Positions 59,826-64,000 of a stretch of 64,000 nt of DNA are shown piece by piece (positions within the stretch are counted from its first letter, which is position 1; each line of letters opens with the position of its first letter). The notes beneath the pieces are model-generated. The model was not told the origin of the DNA and did not search any database. It worked only from the letters and a program-made list of their open reading frames with translations. The translations under genes were made by a program, and so were the position numbers. This DNA is from an uncultured archaeon (GTDB lineage Archaea > Halobacteriota > Methanosarcinia > Methanosarcinales > Methanoperedenaceae): assembly GCA_902386135.1 (NCBI GenBank), contig CABMIB010000074.1, positions 19,667 to 83,666 on the forward strand, written 5' to 3'.

Positions 59826-61736
59826 TTATGAGATGTGCTCAAAAGCTCCGATGTCATAACTTGCATTCCTGGGACGCATATTACCGTCAAAATCCATGTT
59901 AGGGACACTGTTAATCGAACCTTTTTCTATGGCCGGGGAAGTGCTCCTCAGATGGAAGTCTGCATTGGCCTGATTAATAAACTCAGGGCTCCCTTCAACA
60001 TAATCGCTACCTTTAACCTCATCCTGGCTTCCAATGTAACCGTCAATAAGATTATGGTCAATTACTGCATTAGTATTTTTGGACCGGATCGAGTAGTGAT
60101 TGTTCTTGCTGACTATATTATTTCTAATGATCACATTGGTGGCCGGGCTGTAATCTGCGGAGATACCGCCTCCCCAGCTATCGATCAGCCCGTTGTTATA
60201 TACAGTATTGCTTGTTATCGATATGTTATCAATAGTTCCTTTACTGTACCATGAAAGGTCGATCCCTGTTGCTGCATTGTTATATATTATATTGTTGTAT
60301 ACTTTAACATTTTTAAGGGTGCCTCCATTCTCAATAGCAAGAGCTATTCCGCGGCCGCTAACCCTGCCATCATGTACCTTATTGCTAAATATCTCAATGT
60401 CATGGGAATTTCCGCTCCAGGCATCTACATAAATACCGGCACTTTCATGCTGGCTTATATCATTGTTATATATTTTTCCGTTGCTGGATCCCTCTTTCGC
60501 ATTGATGCTCTCAAAGTTGTTCTGGTAAAGTTTATTATTCCTTATTTCGAACCCGTCGACATTTACTAATGAAATAGTCTCACCCGCTTGCTGGCTCAGT
60601 CCCTCCATAGTCTGGGCTTTTGTAATCTCGTTCCCATCTAAAATAATATTCTTTCCGTTCTCTACGAATATTGCAGAAGCCGCAGTATTACTAATATAGT
60701 TCTTCTCCAGGATTATATTGGAAGGGAGAGCGTTTGTCCCATAATCTCGTCCGACCATGATTCCCGTGAATTTGGAGTTAATAACCCTGAGTCCTGAGAG
60801 ATTTATATAACTTGAGCCCGGGATTTGAACCAGCCCGTCATACATATCCACTGATAAACCCGTGCCATCGATCGTGACGCTATCACCCGGATAGGCAGCA
60901 AAAGTAATGAACTTACCCGGGCTTCCCGAGTTCTTTATTAAAACATTCTCATTATACGTTCCTTCCTTGATGTAAACAGTATCGCCGGCAACTAAAGTAT
61001 TTGTCGCTTTTGTGATAGTCAGCCATGGCGATTGTTCCGTACCCGGATTATTGTCATTCCCGGTTTTAGCTACATAATAGGTATTATACATCAGAGCGGG
61101 AGTAGGCGCGGCTGTGGTAGTCGGTTTTGCGGTTGGTGCAGGCGTGGGAGCTGGTGCTGAGGTTTTGCTCAATGATACATCATCCACCCAGAATGTTCCG
61201 TAGCCGTTCCAGATATTGGCATAGACATAAAGATAAGCAGTATTAGGACCGGTCTTAAAATCCATACTCTTTTGTGTCCAGTCATTCGTACCCCTGTCGA
61301 ACACAAGGTTGGTCTGGTTGAGCCAATTCTTATTTGCATCAAGCTCGACTACCCTGACTGCAGGCACATGATCGGCGCCGGCATTTTCAGTTTTACCCCA
61401 GGCAGAAAGAGTATAGTACTGTTGTGATTCCGTTTTTATCAGGTCGGATTTTGGATACCCGCTATTCCTGCCAGCCGTCCCCGGGACGCTTATTTTTATT
61501 GATCTTGTGCCATTGTGATGTACACTGTCCCATACCGGAGTGTTGCCATCAGTAGTCATAAATTCCCAGTTCGAGGGCTGTGTGCTGCCGCTCTCAAAGC
61601 CCGGATTTGCGATAAGGTTTTTATCTGCGGAGGGTGCGAATAATAAGATAGAGTAAATTAAGATAAGAGATAGGATTACTATAAACACAAGTTTTATTAA
61701 GTTAGTAGTTTTATGCATTTTTTTTCCTGAGTTCAT
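59826..61736 (-). CDS. Anchored surface protein with carbohydrate-binding module and right-handed beta-helix
   Basis: A 636-residue exported protein. One hydrophobic segment near residues 13-30 serves as signal or anchor. A CBM4/9-like module follows (ANPGFESGSTQPSNWEF, then DDVSLS), then a Pro/Thr/Ala linker (APAPTPAPTAKPTTTAAPTP) and a DUF1565/beta-helix domain (YYVAKTGNDNNPGTEQSPW, then many N-x-I-x-x-N coils to the end). Such beta-helices bind or cut polysaccharides; I see no lyase catalytic residues. It converges on the glycan operon and has higher GC than it. Its target may be the surface glycan made here. Confidence 0.8.
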   Translation of the reverse strand: MNSGKKMHKTTNLIKLVFIVILSLILIYSILLFAPSADKNLIANPGFESGSTQPSNWEFMTTDGNTPVWDSVHHNGTRSIKISVPGTAGRNSGYPKSDLIKTESQQYYTLSAWGKTENAGADHVPAVRVVELDANKNWLNQTNLVFDRGTNDWTQKSMDFKTGPNTAYLYVYANIWNGYGTFWVDDVSLSKTSAPAPTPAPTAKPTTTAAPTPALMYNTYYVAKTGNDNNPGTEQSPWLTITKATNTLVAGDTVYIKEGTYNENVLIKNSGSPGKFITFAAYPGDSVTIDGTGLSVDMYDGLVQIPGSSYINLSGLRVINSKFTGIMVGRDYGTNALPSNIILEKNYISNTAASAIFVENGKNIILDGNEITKAQTMEGLSQQAGETISLVNVDGFEIRNNKLYQNNFESINAKEGSSNGKIYNNDISQHESAGIYVDAWSGNSHDIEIFSNKVHDGRVSGRGIALAIENGGTLKNVKVYNNIIYNNAATGIDLSWYSKGTIDNISITSNTVYNNGLIDSWGGGISADYSPATNVIIRNNIVSKNNHYSIRSKNTNAVIDHNLIDGYIGSQDEVKGSDYVEGSPEFINQANADFHLRSTSPAIEKGSINSVPNMDFDGNMRPRNASYDIGAFEHIS

Positions 61737-61929
61737 TCTAATTACACTCCCATTGACCCAAACGAATACAATTCGATACTTTTAATAGGTAAGAATTTCT
61801 ATATAGTGGACATATAAAGGTTAGTAACATCATGAGTGGAGATGGATTTCTAAAAATAAAAGCTTAACTTTAAACTTGCGAAGTGGAAATTCATAAAGAA
61901 TGAAATATGAAATCGGGATAGGGTTAGTT

Positions 61930-62961
61930 ATGGATTACCATATTGAGGAACTGAGTACTAAAAACGAAGCAGACTGGAAAAGATTGTGTGAAGAAAGCAA
62001 AGAGGGAAATTTTTTTCATACACTGGAGTGGAAACGAATTTTGGAGCAATCCTATAATTTCAAGTCTCATTGTTTTCTACTATATCGGAATGACGAGCCT
62101 GTGGCCCTTTGCCCGTTCTATGAAGCCAGTATTAACGGAGTCCGGGGCCTGATATCACTGCCCGACTCGGATTATAATCACATAATAATAACCGACCAGA
62201 ACGATTCCTTAATAGCATACCACATATTGGGAAAATGTAATGAGATCGCAAGAGAAAATAAGCTACTCTTTATTCTCATCACTACTTTTAACGAATTGAC
62301 AAGAGATCATTTTAGCAAATATAATCCTCTCCCATTTCCGGTAGGCGGGGATATGGTGCTCGATTTAGAAGAGTGCAGTCCTGACAGGATATGGAACGAT
62401 AACTTTTCTAAACAGGAGAGGAAATACATCAGAAGGTTTGAGAACGACGGGTTTAAAATAAAAGAACTTAATTCAATCGATGACATAAAAATGTTTTATA
62501 ATTATTATAAGACGAACCTTGAATTTAAAAATGCTTCTCCTTACCCGTTTTCTCATTTTGAATATCTATTAAGAACCTACTCATCAACAGAGATGATACT
62601 GACCCTGTTATACAAAGATGAGGTAGTGGCCGGAGGACAATTAGCTTTCCTGCATGATTCTAAAAAAACGATGTATTTGAGATATCTATCGCTGAACAGG
62701 GATCTGCCAACCAGGTATCATTCAACATGGTGTATATATTGGGATTGTATTGAAAGGGCAACAAAAATGGGGTATAGCAAAATATGCTTTGGCAGAACAC
62801 CTCCTTATCAAAATGACAATCATTACCAGTTAAAAGAAAAGTTTGGATGCCGTTATGAAAAAGAATACTCTCTTATCTTTCCCAGATCACATTTATTTAA
62901 AATAGGGTATAACATATATTATAATATATATAATCTTAAAAAAAAGTACACGTCCAGATAG
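61930..62961 (+). CDS. FemAB/GNAT-like aminoacyl- or acyl-transferase (first copy)
   Basis: A 343-residue protein starting MDYHIEELSTKNEADWKRLC. It matches the FemAB-related group (BioF2-like acetyltransferase domain): FFHTLEWKRILEQSYNF and EPVALCPFYEAS in the first GNAT fold, EVVAGGQLAFLHDSKKTMYL and YLSLNRDLPTRYHSTWCIYW in the second. FemAB enzymes take amino acids from aminoacyl-tRNA to cell-wall precursors; relatives in glycan clusters act on polysaccharides. The TAG stop (62959-62961) is the TAG of a degenerate tRNA-Thr-like sequence. GGGTTAGTT lies before the start. An in-frame ATG at 61900 is less likely. Confidence 0.8.
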   Translation: MDYHIEELSTKNEADWKRLCEESKEGNFFHTLEWKRILEQSYNFKSHCFLLYRNDEPVALCPFYEASINGVRGLISLPDSDYNHIIITDQNDSLIAYHILGKCNEIARENKLLFILITTFNELTRDHFSKYNPLPFPVGGDMVLDLEECSPDRIWNDNFSKQERKYIRRFENDGFKIKELNSIDDIKMFYNYYKTNLEFKNASPYPFSHFEYLLRTYSSTEMILTLLYKDEVVAGGQLAFLHDSKKTMYLRYLSLNRDLPTRYHSTWCIYWDCIERATKMGYSKICFGRTPPYQNDNHYQLKEKFGCRYEKEYSLIFPRSHLFKIGYNIYYNIYNLKKKYTSR

Positions 62962-63022
62962 CTTAGGCGGTCAAAGCGGCGGAAAGTAATCCGTAAGTCG
63001 AGGCTCAAATCCTTCCCGGGGC
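62959..63022 (+). pseudogene. Decayed tRNA-Thr-like sequence
   Basis: TAGCTTAGGCGGTCAAAGC gives a normal D-arm with GCTT/AAGC. GCGGA and TCCGT form the anticodon stem, but the loop AAGTAA has six bases, one short, and resembles a damaged GGT loop. The T-arm (GAGGCTCAAATCCTTC) lacks a base. The 3' acceptor strand CCGGGGC is kept, but the 5' partner GCCCCGG is replaced by the end of the FemAB gene. It is therefore a tRNA remnant, likely left by recombination or integration into a tRNA-Thr gene. The intact tRNA is not in the window. Confidence 0.6.
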
Positions 63023-63145
63023 TTTTTGATCTCAAAATTATATCGGATTACTGGATTATTATACTAACATCTGTTCCACGGTTCATATCAACTGCAAAGC
63101 AACACCGCATACAGAATGATGTCAGAGTATTACAAGGGGTTAGTT

Positions 63146-64000
63146 ATGGATTACCATATTGAAGAATTAAGTAATAAAAATGCAGCAGACTGGAAAAGAG
63201 TAAATGAAGAAAGCAAAGAGGGAGGTTTTTTCCATACGCTGGAATGGGAACGAATTTTGGAGCGATCCTTCAATTACAAAACTTATTGTTTCCTATTATA
63301 TCGGAATGATGAACCTGTGGCCCTTTGTCCGTTCTATGAAGCCAGTATTAACGGAGTCCGGGGTCTGGTATCGTTACCCGACTCGGATTGTAATCATATA
63401 ATAATAACCGATCAAAACGATCCCTTAATAGCATATCATATATTGGGGAAATGTAATGAGATAGCAGAGAAAAATAAGTTATCCTTTATACTTATCACTA
63501 CTTTAAGCGAATTGACAAGAGATCATTTTAGCAAATATAATCCTCTTCCATATCCGGTAGGCGGGAATATGATGCTTGATTTAGAAGAGCTTGGTCCTGA
63601 CTGGATCTGGAATAAGATCCTTTCCCAAAGAGATAGGAAACACATCAGGAGATTTGAAAAAGATGGATTCAGGATTAAAGAACTTAATTCGATAGACGAC
63701 ATCAAAATATTTTATAATTATTATAAGACAAATCTTGAATCTATAGATGCAACACCCTACCCGTTTTCTCATTTTGAGGAATTATTAAGAACATATTCAT
63801 CAACAGAGATGATACTCTCTCTGTTATATAATAATAAAATCATTGCCGGAGGACAACTGGCTTTCTTACATGATCCCAAAAAAACAGTCTATTTAAGGTA
63901 TCTATCGCTGAACAGGGATTTGCCAAATAGATATCGTCCAACAACGTACATGAGATGGAATTGGATCAGGAAAGCATCAGAAATGGGATATAGCAGAATA
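63146..64000 (+). CDS. FemAB/GNAT-like transferase (second copy, cut by window end)
   Basis: An open frame from ATG 63146 runs without stop to base 64000 (285 codons). It starts MDYHIEELSNKNAADWKRVN and stays very close to the first copy along its length (FFHTLEWERILERSFNY, EPVALCPFYEAS, DFSKYNPLP-like, AGGQLAFLHDPKKTVYLRYL). The repeat begins at GGGTTAGTTATG in both genes, so it is a tandem duplication of about 1.2 kb that includes the gene and its ribosome site. The tRNA-Thr remnant lies between the copies. The C-terminus lies outside the window. Confidence 0.82.
   Translation, partial: MDYHIEELSNKNAADWKRVNEESKEGGFFHTLEWERILERSFNYKTYCFLLYRNDEPVALCPFYEASINGVRGLVSLPDSDCNHIIITDQNDPLIAYHILGKCNEIAEKNKLSFILITTLSELTRDHFSKYNPLPYPVGGNMMLDLEELGPDWIWNKILSQRDRKHIRRFEKDGFRIKELNSIDDIKIFYNYYKTNLESIDATPYPFSHFEELLRTYSSTEMILSLLYNNKIIAGGQLAFLHDPKKTVYLRYLSLNRDLPNRYRPTTYMRWNWIRKASEMGYSRI

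Noticed and set aside
62959..63022. Functional tRNA-Thr
   Set aside because: The 5' acceptor strand does not pair with the 3' strand, and both anticodon and T loops are one base short.
1..64000. CRISPR arrays, rRNA genes, replication origin
   Set aside because: No regularly spaced repeats, no rRNA-like sequence and no Orc1/Cdc6 gene or origin boxes were seen.

Overview
The window looks like chromosome from a methane-cycling euryarchaeon of the Methanosarcinales / ANME-2 type; a Candidatus Methanoperedens-like organism is my best guess, but the sequence alone does not prove the genus. The evidence is an archaeal ribosomal protein operon with eS4, eL19, eL32 and the RNase P protein Rpp29, a methanogenesis marker 8 (DUF2099) gene, an NrpR nitrogen repressor, DUF447/CitG-type and DUF22 genes typical of methanogens, an archaeal C/D-box intron in tRNA-Trp, and an ISH3-type transposase. 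I saw no rRNA gene and no CRISPR array.

Layout. 1-3.0 kb: the tail of an FAD-dependent dehydrogenase, a geranylgeranyl-reductase-like flavoprotein, a decayed second copy of the dehydrogenase tail, then a CitG-like/DUF447 pair behind a tandem palindromic promoter. 3.1-16.2 kb: one long minus-strand operon, transcribed uL3 uL4 uL23 uL2 uS19 uL22 uS3 uL29 Rpp29 uS17 uL14 uL24 eS4 uL5 uS14 uS8 uL6 eL32 eL19 uL18 uS5 uL30 uL15 SecY, i.e. ribosome plus translocon. uS14 has only 50 codons. 16.6-22.1 kb: PHP phosphoesterase, CPH-type heavy-metal P-type ATPase, a nuclease-like protein, marker 8 and small conserved proteins. 22.1-23.5 kb: an intact insertion sequence with 11-bp inverted ends and a 5-bp target duplication. 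23.5-27.7 kb: two glutamine synthetases followed by NrpR, a nitrogen module. 27.7-34.9 kb: small zinc-ribbon and membrane proteins, tRNA-Glu(CUC), DUF22, flavodoxin, an anchored hydrolase, and a short-chain acyl-CoA set (acyl-CoA dehydrogenase, 3-hydroxyacyl-CoA dehydrogenase, crotonase).

35.07-35.30 kb: tRNA-Trp(CCA) with a 156-nt intron that is a box C/D RNA. Both guides can be read: one targets C34, the other position 39, and both pair across exon-intron junctions.

35.6-64.0 kb: a cell-surface glycan island on the plus strand. It has many glycosyltransferases (GT4, GT2 and polytopic GT-C-like), two radical SAM enzymes, a PIG-L deacetylase, a NodB-type deacetylase, an oligosaccharide flippase, two methyltransferases, a PGF-CTERM surface protein, a Pro/Thr-linked beta-helix surface protein and two tandem FemAB-like transferases. 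From about 45 kb to 59.8 kb it is clearly AT-rich compared with the ribosomal region, which suggests transfer. Signs of rearrangement are a GT4 gene duplicated with a conserved N-half and a different C-half, a GT-C gene split in two by a methyltransferase gene, a GT4 gene whose real N-terminus lacks any usual start codon, and a decayed tRNA-Thr-like sequence abutting the stop codon of the first FemAB gene.
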